Position numbers and translations under genes: made by a program
NCBI GenBank assembly: GCA_002367255.1
Contig: DFBD01000123.1
Span: forward strand, 1 to 8,171
Source of the DNA: Rhodobacterales bacterium UBA3089
Lineage (GTDB): Bacteria > Pseudomonadota > Alphaproteobacteria > Rhodobacterales > Rhodobacteraceae
Reading direction: 5' to 3'
DNA: 8,171 nt
Notes under the pieces: generated by a model
Seen by the model: only the letters and a program-made list of their open reading frames with translations
Databases searched by the model: none
What the model was told of the DNA's origin: nothing
In this document: piece after piece, positions 1-7,499 of the stretch
Position numbering within the stretch: position 1 is the first letter of the stretch
How the letters are laid out: each line of letters opens with the position of its first letter

Positions 1-3000
1 TGCCGTGCAGGCCCTGGGCGACCTCTTCCTCGTAGCGTTGTCGGTTCAGTTCGGCGAGGCGGCGCAGGACTTCGATCCGGGTCGGTTCCGATATGGTGAA
101 ACGAACACGGTCGTTTTCGGGCAGGTAGGGAACCTCGTGAAAGCCATGCCCGAGGTCGAGATCGTCCCAGCCATATGCGCGGGCGACGGCGAGGTCGATT
201 TCGCGGTGCAGGTCGCGGAGGTTGGCAATTCTCGGATCGGCATCGTCGGAGTCGTGATAATGGCGGTATAATTTTGTGAGCCCCTGTTCCTCTACCAACA
301 TCCAATCCCGGCGAGCCTGATCATAACTCGACCCCAGTTCGGTTAGGCGCTGCTCTTCGTCAGACCCTTTGACATCGGGGAACGCGAATGGCTCGAGTGC
401 ATCGGTCGGGCTGTATCGAAGGTCGCTTTTCAAACGAGATGAATGTTGCCAAGCGAAGGGCGCATATAGACCAGATTGCAGGACGGCAAAATCATCATAC
501 CCATTCAAGGAAAAGGCGACGGTCGCGTCGGAAAACACCATGCCCGCCGAAACGAATGAGAAAGCCAGTGTCTTGCTGACACGCGTAACAGCCAACACCC
601 GTTCCATCGGCTCTTGCTGTGGGTCCCAGCCCTTGGGATGTTTCTCGAAATGATGTCCGCGCCCGATGGCGTGAAACAACCCGCTCCTACGGCCTTCGTA
701 AAGCCACCATTCATTTCTTAAGGGTTCGGCGCAAACAAAGTTTCCATCCTTTTTGCGCCGGTAACGGTCCGGTTTCACATGCTCAAGAACATGAAGATAT
801 GGTGACTTGTATTCTTTTGCCCGCTCTTCAGGCCAGTCCCAGAAATTGATTGCCCATCGGCTTGGCCTTTGTTGAGGATCAGAGTTTAAGTTTTGACCAT
901 TCAGATAAGGAAAAAGGACATCGGAGTTCTGTGGGTCAGCATCCAGCATCTCTTGAGCTTGTTCTGGCGATAAAATGAAGCCCAGACCACGTGTGATGCA
1001 CCCCTGAAAGGCAATTCCGGCATTCTGCTTGAGACGTTTTGGGGTCCATTCGTCTTGAGCGGATAGAAACGGCGAAATATGTGGAACACTTCTGCCCAGC
1101 AAAGAATACAAGCCACGCCATTCACCTTTGTGAACATGAACCCGGCTCGTGACGACGGCTGCCGCCCCGGGCCAAGGTTCATTCGGATAGGCCGAATGAA
1201 TGACGGAACCGTTCTGAACCATGGACTCAAGGCCGACTTGGCGCGTGTCACCTTCCGCAATGGTATTGACGGCAAGCAATCCAGATCCGCCGCCATCACG
1301 CAGCAAAGCAAACGCACGCAGGAAGAAATATGCAACCAGATCGGCCGATCCTTTGCGGCCTTCTGCGATGATCGACACCAGCCAATCCCGATATGCCGTA
1401 CCAAATGCGCCGGTGATCCGTTGGCCACCAAGAAACGGGGGATTTCCGACGATTGCGCTGAACCCGCCATTCTCCCGCTCGAACACTTCGGGAAATTCCA
1501 GCGGCCAGTGGAAGGGATTCCGTGGTTCACCGTTCGGCGCGTCCTTGGCCAGATCCCTGCGGGCCTCGCGCACCAGGTTTCCGAGCGCCTCGCTGTCTCC
1601 TCCCGCCGCCTTGTCCGCCAGTGCCGCGAGGTTCTCGAGGCGGGTTCGTCTGGTTCCGACTTTGTCCTCGGCGAACACCACGCCGACCAGCGCATCGGCT
1701 ATCCTCTCTGGCAATTGCAGCGCGGTGCGAGATTTGGTATCGAGCGCGGCCATGGCCTCGACATCGTGGATGTCGCGGATCGGAATCTCGCGCAGGCGGG
1801 CACGCAGTTCGATTGCCTGGTCGACAGAGGCCCGGATGCTGCTCCCGAACAGGCGGCGCTGGGCGCTTCCCTTCGGGTTCATGTCGAGTTCGATCAACTG
1901 CCCCAGATCATGGATGCCGAGCAGGCTGTCGCCACTGCGCAAATTGTGGTCGAGAAACCCGAACGGCCGTCCCTTGGCCACCGTCGTCAGCCACAACGAC
2001 AGTTTTGCCAGTTCGACCGCCAGCGGATTCATGTCCACGCCATAGAGGCAACGCTCGGCAATCAGACGGCGGGCCAGGATCGCCCGTTCCTCGATGTCGC
2101 TGGACAGCAATTCCGATGCATCGACCTGTTCGCCATTCAGAATGCGCCCCTCGCTGTCTATCCGTCGCCCGTTCACCTCTTCACGCGCCCAGGCTTCGAT
2201 CAGGCGGTCGGAGAGCCAGCGGCAGGCCTGAACGAGAAAAGCACCCGAACCCATGGCGGGGTCGCAAATCTTGAGGTCCAGCAGGTCCTTCGCCGATTTC
2301 AGCTCCCATTCGGCGGGCGGTTTGCCTTCGGCCGGGCCGCGATAGACGACCGGGGTCAGGGTTTCCTCAAGGATCTTTTCCGTCAGGCTCTTGGGGGTGT
2401 AATGCGTACCGCTCTCGCGCCGGTCGGTCCCCAGAACCACGACGAACGCCCCGGACTGGTGGACGAGGGGATAGCCCCATGGGTCGGTGCGCAGGAGGGT
2501 AGCGTAGGGAAGGATACGGTCACGCAGTGACGCATCGCCCCGGCAAACGGTCAAGAGGCGCGAGGATAGCTGGTCGTCGGCATCCCAATCCAGAGCATTG
2601 CGGATCGCGGATTTCGACCGCTCGCTGCGCTCTTCGAGCAAAGACACGACCTTGTCGCTGCCATCCAGTCGGGCAGACTCGATTTCACCCAGGGTGACGC
2701 GCGGGTCCTTGGCCTTGGACGAGCTGTCGAGTTCCAGCGTCACGTCATCGACACGTTTGACCGTGCGTTCCAGCAGGCCCTCATAGACGTGGCCGATCTG
2801 CTCCACGTCCAGCGCGCGGTAGGACAGGGTGCGCCCCTGGAAAATCTGGATTGCCTCCAGCAGCAACAGCACGGTCCTGTCGTCGATCGGCAGCGGTTCG
2901 GCCGGATCCGTGCGCCAACTCGTGCCGGGTTTGCGCCCTTCCAGGAAGGGATAGCGATCCGGATCGAAAAGGGAGCCGCCCAAGGCTGGCAGATGCAGTG

Positions 3001-4033
3001 TAGGGTGTTCGATCCCGCCATAGACACTGCGGAACAGGGCCAGAAGGCGTGACCAGGCGGACCGGCGACGTTCGAGAATTTCCTCGGTTTTCGCACGAAG
3101 CTGGGCTCGTAACGTGGAAACCGCGTAATAGGCGTCGTAGCGGGAATCACCCAAGAGCAATAGCCCGCGTTCTTCCGCTGCCAGCAGGAACACGAGCCGC
3201 ATCATCACGGTGAGGCCGGCTTCATAGAGCTCACGCGGATCGATGTCGCGCAGGAGTTCCCGATTGCGGTCCTCATCGGCCCGGTCGAGTGCCTGAACCA
3301 GCACCTCGACGGCACGGCGCACCTGTTCCCCCAGAGCGTCGGTGACGTCATCCTGGTGCTTCAGCGAGCGTTCGAACAGGGCGGGAAGCTGTTCGTCCCC
3401 GGGCCCGAAGAATCGGCGGACACCGAGCAAGCTGGTGAATGCGCGCAGGGTTTCCGGCTCTTGTCCCCAAAGCCTAGAATACCAGCTTGCGAAGCTCGCC
3501 ACGCTGCCAGACGGGGCGTGAACTAGCATCCAGCGCTCACCGTTGGTGACGATTCCGATCGGGCAACCGATTGCCCTGAGAAGCGACACCATGCGATCTG
3601 CTGGCGTGGCGGCGAGGCCATTGAAGCGACGGGTCGCCTCCAAATCCGTGTCCGGCTCGAACACATGAATGAGCAGGAGGGGATCATCGCCATTGCCCGG
3701 ATTTACGAGAGCCAGATCGGGGGTAAGGCTGATACCGTGTTCTTGCACCTCGACCGTGAACTTGGCGGGCATGTCACCCGAACGACGCAATATCCCAGCG
3801 TCCATCTCAAGGGCGCTTTCTAGAACCTCGGATATCCACGCGCCATGAATAGCGCCAAGATCCGGATCATCCGTATCAACGGAATCGCGCCATTCGTCGT
3901 AGGTTTGCCTCAACCGTTTCCTTCGACCCGCCAATATGGCTTCAAGTCCTTGGGGGAAGATTTCATTGAGAACGGGGACAGCCAGGAATGGGCCCGATAC
4001 CTCGACAAGATTCAACCACTCGTGATTGCTCAT
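1..4033 (-). CDS. drmMI: DrmMI-type Eco57I-like N6-adenine DNA methyltransferase (3' end off the left edge)
   Basis: One frame stays open from ATG 4033-4031 to the window edge, 1344 codons with no stop. The predicted role is SAM-dependent N6-adenine methylation of host DNA, marking it as self in a class 1 DISARM system. Landmarks in order are: an N-terminal domain (about 1-260) with a PD pair at 105-106 and an LVTNG-type stretch (here IVTNGERWML); a helical middle part; SGTHYTP at about 541-547; SAM-binding motif I DPAMGSGAF starting at D591; LYGVDMNPLAVELAKLSLW after it; catalytic motif IV NPPF starting at N864; then a presumed target-recognition region. The visible tail (LTKLYRHYHD, LRDLHREIDLAVARAYGWDD) is the C-terminal signature of large Eco57I/type IIG-like methylases, so probably only a few tens of residues are missing. 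The start overlaps the drmD stop as ATGA and has a strong ribosome binding site. It follows drmD directly, as in class 1 DISARM. An ordinary type IIG restriction enzyme is the main alternative, but the drmD neighbour and the lack of a clear nuclease motif argue against it. Confidence 0.88.
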   Translation of the reverse strand, partial: MSNHEWLNLVEVSGPFLAVPVLNEIFPQGLEAILAGRRKRLRQTYDEWRDSVDTDDPDLGAIHGAWISEVLESALEMDAGILRRSGDMPAKFTVEVQEHGISLTPDLALVNPGNGDDPLLLIHVFEPDTDLEATRRFNGLAATPADRMVSLLRAIGCPIGIVTNGERWMLVHAPSGSVASFASWYSRLWGQEPETLRAFTSLLGVRRFFGPGDEQLPALFERSLKHQDDVTDALGEQVRRAVEVLVQALDRADEDRNRELLRDIDPRELYEAGLTVMMRLVFLLAAEERGLLLLGDSRYDAYYAVSTLRAQLRAKTEEILERRRSAWSRLLALFRSVYGGIEHPTLHLPALGGSLFDPDRYPFLEGRKPGTSWRTDPAEPLPIDDRTVLLLLEAIQIFQGRTLSYRALDVEQIGHVYEGLLERTVKRVDDVTLELDSSSKAKDPRVTLGEIESARLDGSDKVVSLLEERSERSKSAIRNALDWDADDQLSSRLLTVCRGDASLRDRILPYATLLRTDPWGYPLVHQSGAFVVVLGTDRRESGTHYTPKSLTEKILEETLTPVVYRGPAEGKPPAEWELKSAKDLLDLKICDPAMGSGAFLVQACRWLSDRLIEAWAREEVNGRRIDSEGRILNGEQVDASELLSSDIEERAILARRLIAERCLYGVDMNPLAVELAKLSLWLTTVAKGRPFGFLDHNLRSGDSLLGIHDLGQLIELDMNPKGSAQRRLFGSSIRASVDQAIELRARLREIPIRDIHDVEAMAALDTKSRTALQLPERIADALVGVVFAEDKVGTRRTRLENLAALADKAAGGDSEALGNLVREARRDLAKDAPNGEPRNPFHWPLEFPEVFERENGGFSAIVGNPPFLGGQRITGAFGTAYRDWLVSIIAEGRKGSADLVAYFFLRAFALLRDGGGSGLLAVNTIAEGDTRQVGLESMVQNGSVIHSAYPNEPWPGAAAVVTSRVHVHKGEWRGLYSLLGRSVPHISPFLSAQDEWTPKRLKQNAGIAFQGCITRGLGFILSPEQAQEMLDADPQNSDVLFPYLNGQNLNSDPQQRPSRWAINFWDWPEERAKEYKSPYLHVLEHVKPDRYRRKKDGNFVCAEPLRNEWWLYEGRRSGLFHAIGRGHHFEKHPKGWDPQQEPMERVLAVTRVSKTLAFSFVSAGMVFSDATVAFSLNGYDDFAVLQSGLYAPFAWQHSSRLKSDLRYSPTDALEPFAFPDVKGSDEEQRLTELGSSYDQARRDWMLVEEQGLTKLYRHYHDSDDADPRIANLRDLHREIDLAVARAYGWDDLDLGHGFHEVPYLPENDRVRFTISEPTRIEVLRRLAELNRQRYEEEVAQGLHG

Positions 4034-5139
4034 TTCAGATCCTCCCCGACGAGAGAGATTGGAACGAGTAATATGACCGCGACGGGGAAGGTATGGTCGA
4101 TTGCGTTGGAGTACCTTTCTTCGACCGCCAGAACCTCTTTTTCGCGTTCCTTGGGAATTCTTGCCAAGCGTCTTTCCAGCGCTTCGCGATCGCGGGTCAA
4201 TTGGGTGCGCTCATCATCGGAAAAAAGCGAAAGTTGAACCGGCTCCTCGTCCTCGGTGAGCTCTTTTTTCAATGCCAGTTCCAAATCATCCAAAACCTGT
4301 TCGATATTTTTTGCTTCTTTCTGTTTCCGCGTGGTGATCGCGTTTGCGAGGAAGCGTAGCCGATCTTTCGAGCGTGCTTCGACAGCCGAGAGAATGGAGT
4401 GCTGGTACTTTCCAAAACGCGTTCGCAGCGCATCAAAAAGAGGCTCCGGAAGTTTCGCTGGTCTTGAGTCATCCAACCAGCGGCGTATCAGGGTTACTCT
4501 ATCTTCCCGCTTGAACCCGGAATCGCGAAGGAAGCCACCGGCTTCGGTCAGTTCCTCATGAAGGCGGTGGTGATTTCCTCCCGTGATGACCAATCGCGAA
4601 ATCACTACTACGGTCGGCCCATCGATCTGATCGTCAGGCAAGGTGCGCACCGTGACACGATGGAGTTTTTTGACATCATCACGTGCCCAGATTTCGGCTC
4701 GCAAAAGGCGTAGGCTCATTTGAACCAGTCGATGATTGAGATGGATTAGGACGACATCATCCCGCCCTTTGGCTGCGTCATGATCGAAAGTGATGAGGCG
4801 AATTTTCTGAGTATAGGGATGCTCAAGCCCCTCCAGACAACGCGCCCACGATCCCGATAATTCCGGCATTCGGAAAACCGTTCCGTCTGGGGCACCGTCT
4901 AGGGATGCCGGCACCAAATCAGGTTTGTCCGCAAGATGTAGTGCCGTTCGAACGGTTCGTTCGATATGGTCCGGCAATAGGTTCTGCTCGTTTCTGGTTT
5001 CACTCAAGCGATCATGCAGCTTTGAGATACGATCCCGAAGGTCGCGCTCGACCTTTATGAATTTTCGAGACTTAGCAATTTTGGCTTCTGCAGAGCGGGT
5101 ATCGAGTTCCCTGCGGCGGCCTTCGAGAAGATCGGGCAT
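4030..5139 (-). CDS. drmD: DrmD C-terminal domain, fragment in a shifted frame
   Basis: This 369-codon frame overlaps the end of the helicase frame by 85 bases. It starts at ATG 5139 only by coincidence of the junction: there is no ribosome binding site before it. It reads PDLLEGRRREL, an acidic and basic helical stretch, a globular middle part (FRMPELSGSWAR, then IRLITFDHD, VVLIHLNHRLVQMSLRLLR), then a coiled-coil-like segment (ERTQLTRDREALERRLARI) and the tail HTFPVAVILLVP. This resembles what I recall of the DrmD C-terminus, placed directly after the helicase motifs as expected. The stop TGA 4032-4030 overlaps the drmMI start. It could in principle be a separate protein, but with no start signal it is best read as the severed end of drmD. 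Confidence 0.78.
   Translation of the reverse strand: MPDLLEGRRRELDTRSAEAKIAKSRKFIKVERDLRDRISKLHDRLSETRNEQNLLPDHIERTVRTALHLADKPDLVPASLDGAPDGTVFRMPELSGSWARCLEGLEHPYTQKIRLITFDHDAAKGRDDVVLIHLNHRLVQMSLRLLRAEIWARDDVKKLHRVTVRTLPDDQIDGPTVVVISRLVITGGNHHRLHEELTEAGGFLRDSGFKREDRVTLIRRWLDDSRPAKLPEPLFDALRTRFGKYQHSILSAVEARSKDRLRFLANAITTRKQKEAKNIEQVLDDLELALKKELTEDEEPVQLSLFSDDERTQLTRDREALERRLARIPKEREKEVLAVEERYSNAIDHTFPVAVILLVPISLVGEDLK
4040..4047 (-). promoter_or_regulatory. Ribosome binding site of drmMI
   Basis: The minus strand reads GGGGAGGA, then six bases, then the ATG at 4033. This is close to an ideal Shine-Dalgarno sequence. It lies inside the last codons of drmD, and the drmD stop TGA (4032-4030) overlaps the start as ATGA, so drmMI can be translated both by coupling and independently. 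This fixes the drmMI start. Confidence 0.75.
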
Positions 5140-7034
5140 TGAGGGGCAATGACTGGATTTACGCTCCCCATATCAGCCCGCATTGCATCCAGTTTTCTTA
5201 GGGCGCGTAGAATGTCATCCCCATGGCCACCCTCAGCGTCGACGGGATGCCAGATGACCACTTCATCCGAACGTTGTCCGTGCCGGTCGATGCGGCCATT
5301 CCGTTGTTCCATTACGTTTGGATTGTACGGGATCTCCAAATGGATCATCAGGTGGCAATGGTTCTGGAGGTCGATGCCCTCTGACGCGGCATCTGTTGCC
5401 AGAAGAATTCTCACGGGAGACACGTCAGGGCTGGCCTGGAATGCAGCTTTGATCGCTTCGCGCTCTTTTGGGTCCATGCCTCCATAGATCAATGCCAATC
5501 TATCACCCCCAAAACCATGTGTGGCGAGGATTTCATGCATCCATTGCTGGGTGGATCGATACTCGGTGAATAGGATCACACGTTCGTTGGTCCAGTCGCC
5601 TCCATCTTTGAGGTGTTCGGCCAGCCATGCGAGCAGGGCACGAGCTTTGCTGTCTTCTTTATGAGATGCTTGTTGCGCCCAAGACCGCAACTCGCTGAGC
5701 ATTTGCTTTTCGTTATCGTCCAGCGGTCTGGCACGCCTGTTGGCCTCCTCCACGGCTTCGGCTTCCGCAATTTCTCGCTGTTTGTCGTCGGCGTAATCTT
5801 CTTCGGTTTTGGCTATGGCGCGCCGAAGAATTCGATCGTCCAGTTTACTGTGTTTACGATCCGTCGGGCTGCGTCCTTCTATCGTGGCGATATGCTTTTC
5901 CAATGTGGTCGAAAAAGCGGCAGGAGAAGACGACAGGCGTTTTCGCAGAAGCTGATGCACAAAGTGATCGACTGCGCGGTTCTCCCTCCCGTTTTTCTCC
6001 CTGCTGGAGATATATTTTTCGAGAAGATTACGAATGTGCCTTTCTTCATCCGTGTAATCGACCGGTAACGGTTCCAATTGCCTTAGGGGATAAATCCGTT
6101 TCCCATCGGCATCGACGAGATCACTTTTCAAGCGCCGCACCATGACACGCGACAGCTGGGCCTCTCCGGGCATGACATTCCGGGCAAACCTTTGATCATC
6201 AAGGAGTTCAAGCAGAGCGGTAAACGACTCGGTATAGCCATTGTGGGGCGTCGCCGTCAGAAAGAGCTTGTGCTGGAAATGTGGGGCAATCAACCGAACC
6301 AAACGTGTCCTTAGGCTTTCGACCGCATAACGTCCCACCGTGGGGGCAATATTGTGTGCCTCGTCGATAATGAGCATGTCGAATTTTCGAGGGTGCGTGA
6401 CATGAGCAGGCAACGCATCGCGAAACAACCGCAGCCCTTCACCCTGCTTGGCCCAATCCATCGACGTGATCAGCCTGGGAAACGAAGTCCATGGGTTGGC
6501 GTGCAGTCCCCGTTCGCGACGCAACCGTCTCACATATTCGGTATCGACGATCTGAAATTCGAGTCCGAACTTTTCCTGCATTTCCAGCCGCCACTTTTCC
6601 TGCAGTGATGCAGGGCAGAGCACCAGTGCGGTTCTCATTCTGTGGCGTATCAGCATTTCTTGGATAACCAGGCCTGCTTCGATGGTTTTCCCCAGTCCGA
6701 TGTCATCAGCAATCAGCAAGTTCGTTCTGGCCATGTCGATAGCCCGGACCAGAGGATCCAGCTGAAAATCTTCTATGCTCACTCCACTACGAAATGGTGC
6801 CTGAAGGTAGCCGCGATCGGCATTCGTTGCGGCACCCCATCGCACGGCATCCAAAAAGGCCTGCAACATTTCCGGCTCATCGAGCCCCGTCATTCGAGGC
6901 AAACCAGCACTCTCAATCACATGGGCACCCGGCTCGTTTTCCCAGACGACTTCCACTTCTTCGCCAAGAGAATCTTCATCAATGGATGCGAGCTTCGACC
7001 AATTGGCCTGGTTCGGGCGCAGTATGGTGGGCAA
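5055..7034 (-). CDS. drmD: DrmD helicase body (SNF2/DEAH ATPase), fragment
   Basis: This frame is open from the vsr stop down to TAA at 5057-5055. The nominal first codon is TTG at 7034, which has no well-spaced ribosome binding site and is probably not a true start. Counting from that TTG, the helicase landmarks are: FQLDPLVRAI (Q-motif-like) at 90-99; Walker A DDIGLGKT at 110-117; DEAH at 224-227; TATPHNG at 260-266; a charged, coiled-coil-like insert rich in E, K and R at roughly 330-480; motif V ATDAASEGIDLQ at about 546-557; and motif VI EQRNGRIDRHGQ at 576-587. All ATPase motifs look intact, so a truncated ATPase core might be made if initiation occurs. The reading stops making family sense after Q632. 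The last 27 residues (CPIFSKAAAG and onward) are an out-of-frame tail. Confidence 0.85.
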   Translation of the reverse strand: MPTILRPNQANWSKLASIDEDSLGEEVEVVWENEPGAHVIESAGLPRMTGLDEPEMLQAFLDAVRWGAATNADRGYLQAPFRSGVSIEDFQLDPLVRAIDMARTNLLIADDIGLGKTIEAGLVIQEMLIRHRMRTALVLCPASLQEKWRLEMQEKFGLEFQIVDTEYVRRLRRERGLHANPWTSFPRLITSMDWAKQGEGLRLFRDALPAHVTHPRKFDMLIIDEAHNIAPTVGRYAVESLRTRLVRLIAPHFQHKLFLTATPHNGYTESFTALLELLDDQRFARNVMPGEAQLSRVMVRRLKSDLVDADGKRIYPLRQLEPLPVDYTDEERHIRNLLEKYISSREKNGRENRAVDHFVHQLLRKRLSSSPAAFSTTLEKHIATIEGRSPTDRKHSKLDDRILRRAIAKTEEDYADDKQREIAEAEAVEEANRRARPLDDNEKQMLSELRSWAQQASHKEDSKARALLAWLAEHLKDGGDWTNERVILFTEYRSTQQWMHEILATHGFGGDRLALIYGGMDPKEREAIKAAFQASPDVSPVRILLATDAASEGIDLQNHCHLMIHLEIPYNPNVMEQRNGRIDRHGQRSDEVVIWHPVDAEGGHGDDILRALRKLDAMRADMGSVNPVIAPQCPIFSKAAAGNSIPALQKPKLLSLENS

Positions 7035-7068
7035 TTCCCGTTTGGGGATGATCAGTGGCCGCCATCAT
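6979..7068 (-). pseudogene. drmD: Start fragment of drmD (29 codons, first frame)
   Basis: ATG ATG at 7068-7063 overlaps the vsr stop TGA (7067-7065) and follows a good ribosome binding site, so translation of drmD most likely begins here. The frame gives a short peptide ending PEPGQLVEARIH and then hits TGA at 6981-6979. From memory of the family, DrmD proteins start with a short leader containing a GQLVEVR-like motif, so this looks like the authentic N-terminus cut off from the helicase body, which is in another frame. An accidental short frame is the alternative. The combination of start signal, coupling and motif makes the fragment reading more likely. Confidence 0.55.
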
Positions 7069-7499
7069 CCGTCCCTCTTATGATTTCTGGCGCTGGCCAA
7101 TTTTCGAGCGATGCGATCTGAGGCCTTGAGAGCGCCTTCATGTTCCCAAACACGAATGACTTTCCAGCCCGCCATTTCCAGCCGCTGGGTCGTGTCGACA
7201 TCTCTCGCAATATTTTCTTCGATTTTGTTTCGCCAGAACTCGGCATTGCTCTTCGGCCACGAAGCATGCTCTGGGCATCCGTGCCAAAAGCATCCGTCAA
7301 CGAAAACGGCCAAACGCTGCCGAGGGAAAACGATGTCAGCAGTTCGCCGCGGTTTGTTCATTACAGGTACTTGCAACCGATACCTAAGGCCTCTCGAGCG
7401 CAGTGCTCTTCGTATCTCGACCTCTGCCATTGTACCTTTCTGACGCACCCGTGCCATACGGCGGCTGGCCTCATGCGACGAGGGGGTTATCTTCGGCAT
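7065..7499 (-). CDS. vsr: Very short patch repair (Vsr) mismatch endonuclease
   Basis: Vsr nicks DNA 5' of the T in T:G mismatches produced by deamination of 5-methylcytosine, starting repair back to C:G. The chosen 144-residue reading begins MPKITPSSHEASRRM and has the family landmarks: MARVRQKGT at 15-23; RTADIVF with the predicted metal-binding Asp at D55; GCFWHGCPEH at 69-78, carrying the catalytic-type His and zinc-ligand Cys/His residues; FWRNKIEENIARD; and WKVIRVWEHE near the end. The length fits the family. In-frame ATGs also exist at 7574 and 7511. The 7499 start is preferred because family members begin about 10-15 residues before the RxRxKGT segment and because it gives only a 29-base overlap with the methyltransferase gene; the ribosome binding site there is weak. 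vsr beside a cytosine methyltransferase is the classic pairing. The stop TGA overlaps the drmD start. Confidence 0.9.
   Translation of the reverse strand: MPKITPSSHEASRRMARVRQKGTMAEVEIRRALRSRGLRYRLQVPVMNKPRRTADIVFPRQRLAVFVDGCFWHGCPEHASWPKSNAEFWRNKIEENIARDVDTTQRLEMAGWKVIRVWEHEGALKASDRIARKLASARNHKRDG
7072..7079 (-). promoter_or_regulatory. Ribosome binding site of drmD
   Basis: The minus strand reads AAGAGGGA a few bases before two tandem ATG codons (7068 and 7065). The site lies within the last codons of vsr, and the vsr stop is embedded in ATGATG. It supports initiation at 7068 or 7065 (the same frame), which is not the frame of the helicase body. That is the main sign that the 5' end of drmD is damaged. 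Confidence 0.65.

Larger units (their letters stand above)
4030..7068 (-). pseudogene. drmD: DISARM SNF2-like helicase DrmD, broken by frameshifts
   Basis: Taken as a whole this is a DrmD-type superfamily 2 (SNF2-like) helicase of a little over 1000 residues, expected to work with DrmMI in class 1 DISARM as a DNA-dependent ATPase. It is split over three frames: a 29-codon start piece (7068-6979), the helicase body (open to 5055), and the C-terminal third (from about 5139 to 4030). Joining the pieces gives family-like order with no large gap: helicase motifs, then VNPVIAPQ joined to PDLLEGRRREL, then a charged C-terminal domain. The junction near 5139 needs one extra base (CAA TGC restored to CAA NTG C). 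The 5' junction near 6980-7030 probably reflects a small deletion. The gene sits between vsr and drmMI with ATGA overlaps on both sides. An intact full-length protein cannot be made from this sequence without recoding. Sequencing or assembly error is the main alternative to real decay. Confidence 0.8.

Noticed and set aside
5..850. Several short plus-strand frames at the left end
   Set aside because: All are antisense to the open C-terminal part of drmMI, whose translation matches large adenine methylases to the edge.
901..1695. 264-codon minus-strand frame
   Set aside because: It is a shifted frame of drmMI. The frame in register with NPPF and the rest of the methylase is the meaningful one, and this one is arginine- and tryptophan-rich without motifs.
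1079..2530. Long plus-strand open frame of 483 codons
   Set aside because: It lies wholly antisense to the catalytic core of drmMI, shows no recognisable domain, and its length is expected from G+C-rich codons on the opposite strand.
2740..3150. 136-codon minus-strand frame
   Set aside because: It is again an out-of-register reading of drmMI, while the coding frame is continuous through the region.
4030..5139. Separate small gene starting at ATG 5139
   Set aside because: There is no ribosome binding site before the ATG, the sequence continues the helicase in homologous order, and the ATG is created at the junction itself.
5100..5172. Programmed -1 frameshifting to make full-length DrmD
   Set aside because: The junction lacks a classical X XXY YYZ slippery heptamer, and I did not see a convincing downstream stem-loop. 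A mutation or consensus error is simpler.
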